Assembly (NCBI RefSeq): GCF_963675165.1 | Contig: NC_087392.1 | Location: 4,857,442 to 4,921,441, forward strand | DNA: 64,000 nucleotides | Direction: 5' to 3' | Origin: Halichondria panicea | Taxonomy: Eukaryota > Porifera > Demospongiae > Suberitida > Halichondriidae | Shown: one piece after another, positions 49,645 through 57,799 of the stretch | How the letters are laid out: each line of letters starts with the position of its first letter | Position numbering within the stretch: the stretch's first letter is position 1 | Translations under genes and position numbers: made by a program | Notes under the pieces: generated by a model | What the model was told of the DNA's origin: nothing | What the model saw: only the letters and a program-made list of their open reading frames with translations | Databases searched by the model: none

Positions 49645-49825
49645 AGATCTGCTGGATGATAAGGACGTGGTGAGCATCACCTCCACCATGTTAGGTCACC
49701 AGACACGCCTCCTCGTGAGTATAGGCTACGGCTACCTCGGCCTAACAGACAGACTAGTAGAACCCATCATGTCACATAGGGACCGTCAAGAGAACTTCGT
49801 GTTGCTGTGGGCAACCAATAGATAG
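22428..49825 (+). CDS. LRRK-type ROCO kinase (ANK-LRR-ROC-COR-kinase-WD40)
   Basis: Twenty-five exons join in phase to 2755 aa, close to LRRK family sizes: 22428-22617, 23848-23918, 24444-24549, 28936-29058, 29550-29661, 30446-33136, 33908-34095, 34415-34554, 35207-35329, 35634-35907, 36247-36382, 37217-37287, 40259-40387, 40723-41593, 41967-42225, 42772-43314, 43579-43794, 44024-44215, 44532-44682, 44968-45245, 45531-45893, 46677-46861, 47799-48256, 48894-49110, 49645-49825. Ankyrin repeats fill roughly residues 1-430 and interrupted LRRs about 470-1095. The ROC GTPase follows ([13 protein letters not shown]-loop, DFGGQ, GTHCDK), then COR ([14 protein letters not shown]). The kinase at about 2025-2330 has GSFG, VAIK Lys2061, Glu2085, DLKSPN and DLG. 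The catalytic loop reads YYD where LRRK2 has YRD. The WD40-like end contains [18 protein letters not shown] proteins phosphorylate Rab GTPases on membranes; applying that here is inference. ATTAAA at 49941 may be the poly(A) signal. ANK plus LRR recalls LRRK1 more than LRRK2. Confidence 0.9.
22646..24310. repeat. Microsatellites in ROCO introns 1 and 2
   Basis: (CA)n at 22646-22700 and (TC)n at about 23519-23574 lie in intron 1. Intron 2 begins 18 bp before a GT-rich minisatellite at 23936-24175 (unit around GTGGTGGTGGGTGGGTATGT), then (GT)n to 24244 and a GCGT-variant tract to about 24307. Confidence 0.95.
24541..24735. repeat. 27-bp minisatellite spanning the exon 3 splice donor
   Basis: About eight copies of a unit near ACACAGGTACTGGGTTATAT run from the last bases of exon 3 (…ACACAG|GTACTG) into intron 3. 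The splice donor itself is therefore part of the repeated unit, giving several copies of the same CAG|GTACTG sequence. Confidence 0.9.
25239..25963 (+). CDS. P2X7 C-terminal-domain-like protein in the transposon
   Basis: Four exons (25239-25262, 25310-25466, 25523-25827, 25880-25963) join in phase to 189 aa, starting MASKEEIE. Residues 1-60 form a charged N-terminus. The rest has a cysteine/histidine cluster ([12 protein letters not shown]) and [16 protein letters not shown]. The end reads [20 protein letters not shown], followed by TYRDYLS. The end resembles the cytoplasmic 'ballast' domain of vertebrate P2X7 receptors, which has the same arrangement of a proline-cysteine motif, a basic IR, and a P-x-x-x-G-x-Y pattern. 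No P2X channel part is present. It is a soluble, probably zinc-binding protein encoded by the mobile element. A role in transposition (DNA or transposase binding) is plausible but unproven. A TATA box lies about 160 bp upstream. Confidence 0.8.
25994..28482 (-). CDS. DDE-type transposase, 14 exons, intact
   Basis: Exons 28236-28482, 28039-28184, 27884-27990, 27731-27834, 27573-27682, 27450-27523, 27288-27397, 27128-27226, 26986-27078, 26827-26927, 26626-26778, 26459-26578, 26250-26407 and 25994-26117 join in phase to 581 aa. The N-terminus is basic ([13 protein letters not shown]). A Cys/His region follows ([20 protein letters not shown]). Candidate catalytic acids are Asp243 (VITDARHDS), Asp329 (NSYDTWHG) and Glu456 ([12 protein letters not shown]). 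The C-terminus is very acidic ([11 protein letters not shown]). I recognise a transposase type seen widely in invertebrate and fish genomes, but not its formal name; TTAA flanks point towards Kolobok-like elements. No stops or shifts are seen across 14 junctions, so it may be active. The right-end TATA box lies about 175 bp upstream. Confidence 0.8.
29287..29499. mobile_element. MITE with CAGGGTGTCATACAGG termini
   Basis: The end sequence CAGGGTGTCATACAGG is mirrored by CCTGTATGACACCCTG. The element is 213 bp, non-coding, in ROCO intron 4. The class is probably hAT-like, but I see no clear target duplication. Confidence 0.7.
29687..29844. mobile_element. CAGTGAAACCTGT MITE, intron 5
   Basis: Both ends carry CAGTGAAACCTGT or its inverse, flanked by TA/TT. 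The interior has a block with AGGTCCAAACACATTCTATG and ATTAACCTGGCTGTATTATA. Relatives lie at 34872-35154 (ROCO intron 8, with three internal copies of that block), about 44810-44940 (intron 19) and 55662-55812 (kelch gene intron). Tc1-mariner/pogo-like by terminus. Confidence 0.75.
29857..30084. mobile_element. ACCGTATAGCG-type MITE, intron 5 copy
   Basis: The inverted termini resemble ACCGTATAGCGNGAAATTTT at both ends (here ACCATATAGCGTTAAATTTT and AAAATTTCCCACTATACGGT). Three more copies lie at about 41717-41857 (intron 14), 45279-45469 (intron 20) and 48436-48649 (intron 23, best preserved). All are non-coding and all are in introns of the ROCO gene. Confidence 0.8.
33279..33697. mobile_element. 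MITE with about 33-bp TIRs, intron 6
   Basis: TGATGCAATCTGAGAAAACA and GACCACTTGGCTTA at 33279-33312 recur inverted at about 33663-33697 with few changes. The 419-bp interior is non-coding. Confidence 0.8.
34555..34627. repeat. 32-bp tandem duplication starting at the exon 8 donor
   Basis: 34555-34586 begins with the intron's own GTGGGT donor and is followed by an exact second copy (34587-34618) and a third start (34619-34627). The exon 8 donor is thus duplicated. Confidence 0.95.
34872..35154. mobile_element. CAGTGAAACCTGT-family element with internal triplication, intron 8
   Basis: The left end (TAGTGAAGCCTGTCTATTGT) and right end (CAAGTTCACTGTA) are imperfect inverses. The interior holds three successive copies of about 66-81 bp containing ATAATACAGCCAGGTTAATG and CATGTGTTTGG. 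It is a larger relative of the 29687 element. Confidence 0.7.
36391..36935. repeat. G-rich minisatellite in intron 11
   Basis: About fifteen variable copies of a 30-38-bp unit (GACACCCGCCACTAGGGGGG with G-rich filler) start 8 bp after the exon 11 donor. The runs of four to seven G on the transcribed sense strand have G-quadruplex potential. A TCAGTG hexamer array lies at about 37152-37192, just before exon 12. Confidence 0.95.
37565..40135. repeat. Three long tandem copies filling intron 12
   Basis: Units of about 0.7-1.0 kb start near 37672, 38690 and 39418. Each opens with (GTTT)n and CTACTCACCTGGATGCCA, repeats GCACTGCGTTTACAGCATG, and runs on through GTTACTTATAACTGAAGTGA and GGAACAGGGTCAC. 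A separate GC-rich motif (ACCCGAGGCGCG and GGGCGGCCACGGG) occurs at about 37569, 37611 and 38637. No coding potential that I can support. Confidence 0.85.
42226..42525. repeat. 33-bp in-frame minisatellite at the exon 15 donor
   Basis: Nine copies of a 33-bp unit (GGGTCACATGACTGTGTATC and downstream) begin at the exon 15 donor (CTGAG|GTGGGT). The unit is a multiple of three and has no stop, so intron retention would extend the protein by repeats of [11 protein letters not shown] up to a stop at 42582. Confidence 0.95.
43497..43578. repeat. CA-rich tract directly before exon 17 acceptor
   Basis: Poly-C and (CA)n run straight into the AG of the exon 17 acceptor. The same arrangement precedes exons 6 (30367-30445), 14 (40696-40722), 23 (47761-47798) and 25 (49567-49644). 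With a short gap it also precedes exons 7 (33827-33907) and 11 (36153-36246). Confidence 0.9.
46933..47016. repeat. 84-bp element with perfect 18-bp inverted ends
   Basis: ACCAAGAGTTCATTAGGA at 46933-46950 is exactly inverted at 46999-47016. It lies just inside ROCO intron 22 after GT-rich sequence. Confidence 0.9.
47060..47760. repeat. Minisatellite of about 60-bp units, intron 22
   Basis: About eleven copies of a unit with GACCACT(CAGTA)CTGTCC, CTACAATGCT, CTATTGACCTCCCTAAAGAG and CCACCTCTCTATT fill most of intron 22. They end in a poly-C and (CA)n tract abutting the exon 23 acceptor. Confidence 0.95.
48436..48649. mobile_element. Best-preserved ACCGTATAGCG MITE, intron 23
   Basis: CATACCGTATAGC at the left is mirrored by GCTATACGGTATG at the right. 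Next inside are TAATTTTCG and CGAAAATTA, then repeated TATTCGTGG motifs. 214 bp, non-coding. Confidence 0.85.
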
Positions 49826-50529
49826 TTATGTTTTTATAGCGCTGGTATTTCAACGTGTGCCTTCTGTCAACTTTATGTTACGCTTGTTTGTATTACGCAT
49901 TTCACATTTTGTGCACTTATGATAACTTGTTTTTAATACAATTAAAGTCGTTTATGAGGTATCTGTGTTGACATCGTGGTGTGTGTGCATGATTAGGGTA
50001 TTTCAGGATTGCTTTTTACATGAATGTATAATGAAAACCATATAAATCACATTCGACTAAAAATACTGATAATAATTATATAGATCTATGAAACAGGAGT
50101 CGATCGATCATGCATGCATACAGCCTTGTCTCCAAAGTGAAGCAGCTCCTCTTAAGTCGAGGGTATCAATACCCAGAACGGATCACTGGGAATCACCTGC
50201 ACGGGGATATAGAATGTAGCTGCTCCATTTTTGGATGGGTATCTTTCACAACTAGGAAGTGGGAATAATGAAATCCTATTTTTGGTGCCCAAAATGGAGT
50301 TTTGTTATTGTTGTTGTTAGGGTCATTGTTGTATCTAGTGTCCCATGAGAAAGCAGGAAATGCCTTATATGTAAAATCAGGAGTGCATACATTCCTGCAT
50401 GGTAAAATACTTTCAATAGACCCGAGTCAGATGAGATGGGTGTAGGACTTCAGCTCTAGCTAGTCTCAGTCTGCCTACATAAAACTGAACTTTAGGCTGT
50501 GACATTTCTATATCTAGCAAATCAACAGT
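49826..50529. other. Intergenic spacer between the two kinase-like genes
   Basis: This 704-bp stretch holds the ROCO 3' UTR (ATTAAA at 49941-49946) and the 5' flank of the next gene. I see no CDS, RNA gene or clear promoter element in it. Confidence 0.5.
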
Positions 50530-53500
50530 ATGCAGTATCTTAGAGCGGACTCTGCAGACACTAAAGCAGCAGGGTTGCTGCAAAGATGTCGTCTACTCAC
50601 CCACTCTGCTGGCATCACCAACAAGACATGGGCAATAGATGACTACCTCATTGCACACTCTGATGTCAAGTTCAACAACAAGGTTATCGGCTACGGAACA
50701 TCGACGAAAGTTGAAGAAGCCGAACTATTCGGGATAGTGTGTGCCATAAAGATGCCCTACACACATTGCTCAAATATGGACACCGATTCAGAGGTTGGAG
50801 ACTTGGGACCGTCCTCTTTAAATCTCGGGTCCTCATCGAAACCGAAACTAGACGATCGCGGTTGGTCCGTCAGTAACCCTCAGAGGTCTCTAACGGAAGT
50901 GAAACTGAAAGTACCTCTTCGTAAATGTCGTAGTCACAGTTTTGACCCCACCCCCAGTAATAATTCTCTCTCGTTGACCACCAGACTGAGTGGAGCTGTG
51001 AGTTTGGATGGATTTGCAAAGATTTTGAAGGAGTGTCGAATGCTAAGCACTCTTCGTCATCCGAATATCGTGCAGTTTTATGGTGTGTGCTGGTTGGAGG
51101 AGGGAGAGGCAACAAAGGTCGCCATCGTTATAGAAGAATTCATGCTCCTCACACTCAGAGAAGTGGCCACTTCGTTCAAAGACAGTGAGTGAAAATTTTG
51201 TGTATTTCATGCCAGAAGTCACCCTATTACCCTAGCCAGGGATATATGTCGGTGCTAACCACATGTTTAGGCTATCCAAGTTGGTGTGTTGATTTGAGAT
51301 TGAAAACAGCCATCACTTGAGAAGTCTGAGTATATCCCTAGGCCTTACCCTTAGAGCGTGTTCTTATCTTGAGCTCATTGAGAAGTCTGAGTATATCCCT
51401 AGGCCTTACCCTTAGCTAATGCTGCGTGTTCTTATCTTGAGCTCATTGAGAAGTCTGAGTATATCCCTAGGCCTTACCCTTAGCTAATGCTGCGTGTTCT
51501 TATCTTGAGCTCATTGAGAAGTCTGAGTATATCCCTAGGCCTTACCCTTAGCTAATGCTGCGTGTTCTTATCTTGAGCTCATTGAGCTCATCCGCATGTT
51601 ATTTAGCCTGAGGCATTGTGTTGCTGTGCTTGTTGTCACTTAGTGCATATTTGCTCTTGTGTAACGACAAACTTGTATAACTGCAAGTGTTGATTGTTAA
51701 TTAAAACCTCTGTGTTTGTGTCTCCACACAGAGCTTGGTGAGGACATTCCTCTGGCCATGAAGCTCTCCCTGTTGAGTGACACTGCTCGAGGCCTCGCCT
51801 ACCTACACAGCCACGCCCCCTCCATCATCCATCCCGATATGGACGCTAGCGATGTCATGATCAGCTCTGCTATGGTGGCCAAAATCACCGATCTTTGCAA
51901 CGCTCAGTTTGGCTCATCAAAACAACAAGATGTGCACGCATTCGGACAAATCTCGGCGTGCACTATAGGACTGTCTCCAGAGGAGCTTAAACGACCTACA
52001 ACACTGACTGGAACAGAATCTGAACTTGTCTCAATCCTGATTCCATGCTTCTCGTCCGACACCCAATCCAGACCTCCCATTCCGAAACTGCTTAATCAAC
52101 TGGAGCAGCTGGCCAAGCGTGTCCCGTTCCAGCTGAGCCAGATGGGGTCCATGATGGTAGCCATTAAGGAGTGGAAGAGAGAGAGGTTAACAGAGTCCCC
52201 CGAGTTCAGTGAAGCACATCCACTGAAGCCGTCGGCGTCCATCGAAGAGCTACTCAAAGTCAAGGACCAACAACTGATTGAACTGCAAGTAAAGAATTCT
52301 GAGCTTGTGGCTACAAATCAGACGATTGAGAGGCAGCTGGCTGAACAAGAGGAGCAGCTGCAGAGAGCAGAGCCCACTGGTGAGTGGGGTGGTTGCTAGT
52401 AGGGATTCTCTGATCACAGCTATGGTACAATGAGTACAAGTGCTCGTGTGTGCACATTGTAGGGTTCAACATTCAGTTTTGTACACTAAGAGTTGAATTG
52501 TATTTTCATGATCAGTAGATCTTTATCCATTGTTCCTGGTTACCAAGGGTTTGGGTTCCTCCATAATTGCTCTTTTGTCTGACCAGAAGTCCTCTTATGA
52601 CGAAATGTGTGGAACCCACCTAGCTATAGTATGTATTTATATCTAAACAGTTCCTATGGTTACAATCTCATCCCCCCTGCAGAGATAAAGCTCTCGGATA
52701 TGCTGGCTGATCTCCATCAGGTGGTGGGGTGGCTCCTACTGGGCATCCATCTTGATGTCCCTCTGTCAGATCTACAGAAGATACGGCATCAGTTCAATGA
52801 GAACGTGGATCAGTGTAAGACGGAGATGCTTATCACTTATTCCAAACTGAAGGAGCCATCTTGGGTGGACATTGTGGATGCCTTGAGGAGATCGGGAGAA
52901 CGTGCACTGGCCGTGAGATTGGCACGCAAACATGGTAATGATTGTCACCTGACTTGTAAACATGGTAATGATTGCATGTCACCTGACAGGCTGGCTGTGT
53001 TTGGGCAATTCATCTACTAAGCTGTAATTTATCAAATAGGCCTGTTTCAGAGTTAACTTCGAGAGTCTGTTAGAACTTAAGTTGGAGCGTTCAAATTTAA
53101 AACTAAACATAATTATGCATTTAGTAGATGTTTTATATTCGGCCCCCACTAAACAGCCTATTGTTGCTATGCTTTAATCCATAGGAGTGATGTTGACACA
53201 TTAATCCGATATTCATGAACAGTTTGTGGTATGCCTGCCTGACTAGTCGTGCGCAGTTTATGTATGTAGCATAATTATGCTCACTCTATAAATTGTCCAT
53301 ATTTTGCTTCACTAGGGGTGACATTGACGGAGGAGGTCACAGAGTCTCAGGAGGAGGAGAGTGTTTCCGTTCTTCTACCAAACGGAACTTCTGAGGTGAG
53401 TACCATAATCACATACCTAATTGCATTCTTTGGTACTATATGTGGGAAGGTGCACATGTATAAGTGTTGTCATGACAATCCTGTAGTAATTTGGTGGCTC

Positions 53501-54299
53501 ACATAGCCGGGTAAATAATTAGATTAACGCCTTCTCTAATACACACACACTACAGGTTGAATCGGACGTCAAAGAACTAGTCCATTGTATTCACTCGAAA
53601 GACAGCGAACTTCAGAGCACAATCCAACAGCTTCATCGAGAGCAGGCATCAAAAGAGGACCTGGAACGAGAGCTAACTCACCTTAAAGAGAGTCTCTCAT
53701 CGATGGATGGCGGCGTTGGGGTCCAACAGAGCCGACAAACACTTACACAACAGCTGTTCTTGAAAGAGCGGGAGAGACACTACCTTTCTCTAGTGAGCAT
53801 GGGACAGCAAAACCAGAAGAACAAGAGTATGCACGGCAACGAGATCGATGTGATACTAGTCGAGAAAGATATGGAAATTCATCGAATGAAAACACAGCTC
53901 AAAGAAATTGAGTCGCAGTTTCGTATGGAAAAAACACGATCAGAAGAGCTGAAAACTAAACTGATTTCGCTTGAATCTGAGGTGACCATTAAAGATGCTC
54001 ATATCGGGGAACTGGAGAATTCTAAGAAGGAGCTGAATAAGTATTTAGCAGACGAGCGGCAGAGAGTGGACATGCTACTCATGAAGGTGGTTCCCCCTCC
54101 ATCTGTACAACCTGTCAGTCCGGTTAGCCCAGTTATCCCTGTCCCCCCGATCAGCCCCCCACCGGTCACTGTCAAAGAGGAGCCTGTCGTCTCTAATAGT
54201 AGCACTGAATTCGAACCTGTCAAAGAGGAGCCTGTCGTCTCTAATAGTAGGACTGAATTCGAACCTACACCTGTTAAGAACTGTTGTGTTATAGTGTGA
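50530..54299 (+). CDS. Pseudokinase with death domain, coiled coil and CaaX end
   Basis: Exons 50530-51184, 51732-52379, 52683-52934, 53316-53395 and 53556-54299 join in phase to 792 aa. The kinase fold spans about residues 50-370. It keeps a lysine in CAIK (Lys74) and HPNIVQFYGVC, but the catalytic loop is HPDMDASD (no HRD Arg, no Lys, Asn replaced by Asp259) and DFG is DLC (272-274). It should be catalytically dead. Residues 435-518 match a death domain (VVGWLLLGIHLD, LRRSGERALAVRLA). A long coiled coil covers about 550-730, then a proline-rich part and a duplicated VKEEPVVSNS motif. The last residues are CCVIV: a CaaX box with a neighbouring cysteine, predicting prenylation and membrane anchoring. 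Kinase followed by death domain recalls RIPK1, but the coiled coil and CaaX do not. The start is the first in-frame Met; an upstream exon cannot be excluded. Confidence 0.8.
51330..51590. repeat. About four 66-bp tandem units in pseudokinase intron 1
   Basis: Repeated blocks contain GAGAAGTCTGAGTATATCCC, TAGGCCTTACCCTTAG and GTTCTTATCTTGAGCTCATT. They form a non-coding intronic minisatellite. Confidence 0.9.
52928..52981 (+). repeat. Duplicated splice donor, 30 bp apart
   Basis: AAACATG|GTAATGATTG occurs twice, with donors after 52934 and 52964. Using the second adds exactly ten in-frame codons (GNDCHLTCKH) after the death domain, so both isoforms keep the downstream frame. Confidence 0.85.
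54169..54265 (+). repeat. Coding tandem duplication in the pseudokinase tail
   Basis: A 16-codon unit (VKEEPVVSNS, S/R, TEFEP) occurs twice in direct succession just before the CaaX end. The two DNA copies are almost identical, implying a recent duplication. Confidence 0.9.
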
Positions 54300-54357
54300 C
54301 CTCTGACCTTATACCCCACCCCCTATTTTAACCTCTTCCGCTCTATTTTTTTGTCAA

Positions 54358-54363
54358 ATTAAA
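54358..54363 (+). terminator. Likely poly(A) signal of the pseudokinase gene
   Basis: ATTAAA lies 59 bp after the stop codon, with T-rich sequence following. The convergent kelch gene ends at 54476, so the two 3' UTRs lie within 176 bp of each other. Confidence 0.45.
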
Positions 54364-54475
54364 ATATTTTGTACTTTTGTTTTATAATTATTATTGTGTG
54401 ATATTATTGTTTGAAAAGTGAAGATATACAGTGCTTGATCATGAAAATTAATGTGAAAATCAAAAAATAAGGTCA

Positions 54476-56725
54476 TTACAAGCAGAATGAAATACCGGTG
54501 GGAGGTTTTGTTCTTAAATGAGAGCTATTGACATTTCTCAGAGTTAGTTTGTAGAGTTTGTTGGAGTACTGCTCGCTGCCCCCCTCCCCTCCGAACAAGT
54601 AGAGACCGCCCTTATCGTCAGGGAGAGCCGACGAACTGCCGCACAGATTAGGCAGCTTGTTGGAATAACACCAGGAGCCCTTGTTGTATAGGAACGAGCG
54701 GACTTTGACTGGGTTAGATTCGCATGTGATAGCGAGTAGGTATCCACCAATAGTTGTGATCTGAATAGGCTTGCTGGGAGGACTGGGCAGGTTCAACCAT
54801 ATACTAGAGGGTGGCTCCAATTCTGTGTTTTCGGACTGTAAGCTTGGGTCAGTTGTCAAGGAGATGCCTGTGGCTTGCTGGATGAGGGTTCGAATGCCTG
54901 CACACTTTATAGTGCCGTCGTCTTGATTGAGAATGTACCAGCTGTGCCCGCTAACGACTGAGGTGGTGGGGTAACATTTTACAGGGAGGGGAGGGGCATT
55001 CGTCCATCGCTTAGACGTGTGATCGTATATTTCCATATTGTAGTCCAGCGAACCTTTCTTACCCCCGGCAACAATCAGGAATCGATCGTAACCGATGACA
55101 ACCGGAGACACACGAGCGAATATCATTGGTGGAATGCAAGCATTCCAATTTTGTCCGTCTTTGTCTAAAGTGTAGATCTTGTTTGACGCAAGATTACCTG
55201 CCTCCTTCCCGCCAACTGCCACTAGGTTATTTTCAAACAGGGACATTCCGAACTGTTTCAGCGGACAGGTAGGGAGGTGGTCCCACAGTTGAAAGACCGG
55301 CTCAAACTTGTGGATGATACCGGCCAGTTTGGACTCTGTGACGTATCCACCCCCCACATAGAGTTCCCCTTTGAAGAGGACCCCCTGTGCTGCTTTGGTC
55401 CTGACGGGCATGTCCATACATCCCTTGTAGTGGACCTGAGCATGGAGGGAGAGAACAATGGTGAGACTGACGTTATCATCATATCTATATAAACAAACCA
55501 GAAACCATTCTAGTACCTAAAAAAACTATCCACTACTTAGGCATTAGCATCACTACTAATATAGACTGTTACGACCCCACTATCTGAAGGGTTAGAAATG
55601 CGGCAGTACCACAGTAACTGATCGCATACCGTGGTTACAGAATACACATACATGTACATGTACAGTGACGCCTGTCTCTATTGTGGTCTCCCTATAAGCA
55701 GGCCACCCTCTATAATACAGCCAGGTTAATGGTCTTCATAGCATGTGTTTGGACCTGTGTTAGCAGGCCACTTCTTTATTACAGCCACTGTGTTTGGTCT
55801 GCCCAAGGGGACCATTATAGGCACATGTCTACATAATTGCAAACTTAGAGAGAGCTCACCTGCCCTTGTGACTGGTAGCCACTGTCAGAGCAAGAATCTT
55901 CTTGTTGTTCTTTGTCACGTTTCAGTCCATACGGAGGCCCATCGTCAAGATCAGACGAGAACGAACTGTCATCACTAGAATCGTCCAATGAGATTATAGT
56001 TCTGCTCAGTCCAGGTAACTCTGACGCTAAATTTAATACTTGCATTTCTGTAAGGGTGGGTTGGTGGGTTAATATTCGATTGATTGATAAACATCTGTAA
56101 CCTAGAAACCATTGCTGTGCAGCGTGTGTATGTGGCTCAATAACAACACACAATACGTGCTTTAAAGACCACCTATTGTAAACATACCGGGAAGCTATGA
56201 CAACAACTATGACAACACAAGACTTGGTTTATGCGATAACCATGATTATAGATTATAACTAGTTGGGGTAGATAGCCATTTTAAGTGAATCTTGCCAAGC
56301 CACTGTGCACAGTAGCCCCAGAGCTGTTTATGGTTTCATACTATAGCCATCAGGAATTCTACTGTACCAAGGCATACTACACACTCTCCACGCCCCCCAC
56401 ACACATCACCACCCACACCCCACACACACATCACCATCCAAACCCCACACACACATCACCATCCAAACCCCACACACACATCACCATCCACACCCCACAC
56501 CCACCCTCATCATCCACACCCCACACCCCATACCCACCCTCACACTTCACCACCCATCCTCACCCACCCACCCTCATCATCCACACCCCACACCCCACAC
56601 ACACTCTCACCTTCTCCGCAGCCCTCTAGAGACACTGGGGTGATGCTGCTTTTGGGACTGTCCGTCGATTTCCCACACATGACATTTACAAAGACATCCT
56701 TCACATTAGCCACCCACTCTGCCAT
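54476..56725 (-). CDS. Kelch-repeat protein 1
   Basis: Exons 56611-56725, 55860-56047 and 54476-55435 join in phase to 420 aa, starting MAEWVANVKDVFVNVMCG. The N-terminal third is acidic and serine-rich (ISLDDSSDDSSFSSDLDD), and the rest is kelch-type beta-propeller. Kelch signatures are LYVGGG, LVAVGGKE, FLIVAGGKKGSLDYN and LYLFGGEGG, each followed by a hydrophobic-aromatic strand. No BTB or BACK domain precedes the propeller, so it is not a typical CUL3 adaptor; the propeller probably binds a protein partner. Exon 3 begins after Gln in phase 0, exactly as in the downstream paralogue. A MITE lies in its intron 2 (55662-55812) and a CACACCCC-rich satellite in intron 1 (about 56390-56600). Confidence 0.8.
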
Positions 56726-57799
56726 TGGCAACAATCACCTGTAGCAACACTCATACAGTAAATCACTTTGTATTGCCTAGAAATAACAAAACTTTAGGCT
56801 AAAGGTAACCTAGAAGTTGTTATGTCTGAAACTGAACACCCACTACAATTATTGGCATACATTAAAGAGCTAAGCTGGCACAAGAGCTTGTACAATGGCA
56901 GTTACTAGGTGCACATGTTGCCTATTTATAAGTCACTTCCCTATAAAGAAGCATGGGTTCCATTTCTTATGATATTCCACTGACAGTGATATAATATAAT
57001 ATATAGCGCTGGCTTTCAACAGTCATAATTAGTGGCAATTTGCAGCAATTAGTGTAGCCAACAAGTGTTGCCAAGTTACAATCACCCTTGCCATAGGAAT
57101 GGTGCTATATACAGCTAACGAGTAGCTATTTGCACTATAGCGGTTTAAATATTTGGCACTAGCGGTCTGGGGGCTGAGAGGGTCTGGGGGTGGCTGATCG
57201 ATGAGAGGGTGCGAGTGCAATTAGCAATGAATGAAGTCTGTCAAAATGTACGCCATCATATTAAATTATAGCGACGATTCCAGGCCTCTTGGAATTGAGG
57301 CTATATATAGCCATTATTAATAGATCTGTAGAGTGTCAAGTATCCACACACACTATATCTAGCAATAGCCACCCCCCCCCCCCCCCCCCCCTAGTGAACT
57401 ATCCCCTAGGGCCTAGGGGATAGTTCACTCACACACCACAGTTGGGGCAGTCAACTAGCTTGTAAACATTCATGCATTTATAATGGCATTATTGTACTAA
57501 ATGAAACCACATTTTGTCATACACAATATAAACATACAAGTCTAGTAGTCTACAGCATTGTAACTTTACCACAACTCACCTACCTCGAGCTGTAGACTAC
57601 AGTAGCTTCTTATGGGGCTACTGGTAGCGGTAGCCACTGAGATCGGTGCTGGTAAGATCTGTGTTTTATTATTGACTCTTCTATAATTAATCTATAACAT
57701 TATTCATGATGTTGGCTTGCAAAATGGTGGACAGTGTGAGGTATGTGTGAAATTGCTATAATAGGTGAATACAATCAATACACCATACACACATTATTG
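56726..57799. other. Spacer between the kelch genes, with palindrome
   Basis: There is no CDS I can support. A run of about 20 C (57371-57391) is followed at once by a perfect 18-bp inverted repeat with a 1-nt loop (57393-57410 and 57412-57429, GTGAACTATCCCCTAGG). A CGAGGCTA-type palindrome lies at 57271-57306. Confidence 0.7.

Noticed and set aside
22428-49825. Calling the gene LRRK1 or LRRK2
   Set aside because: The domain order fits the family, but orthology needs a tree; no symbol assigned.
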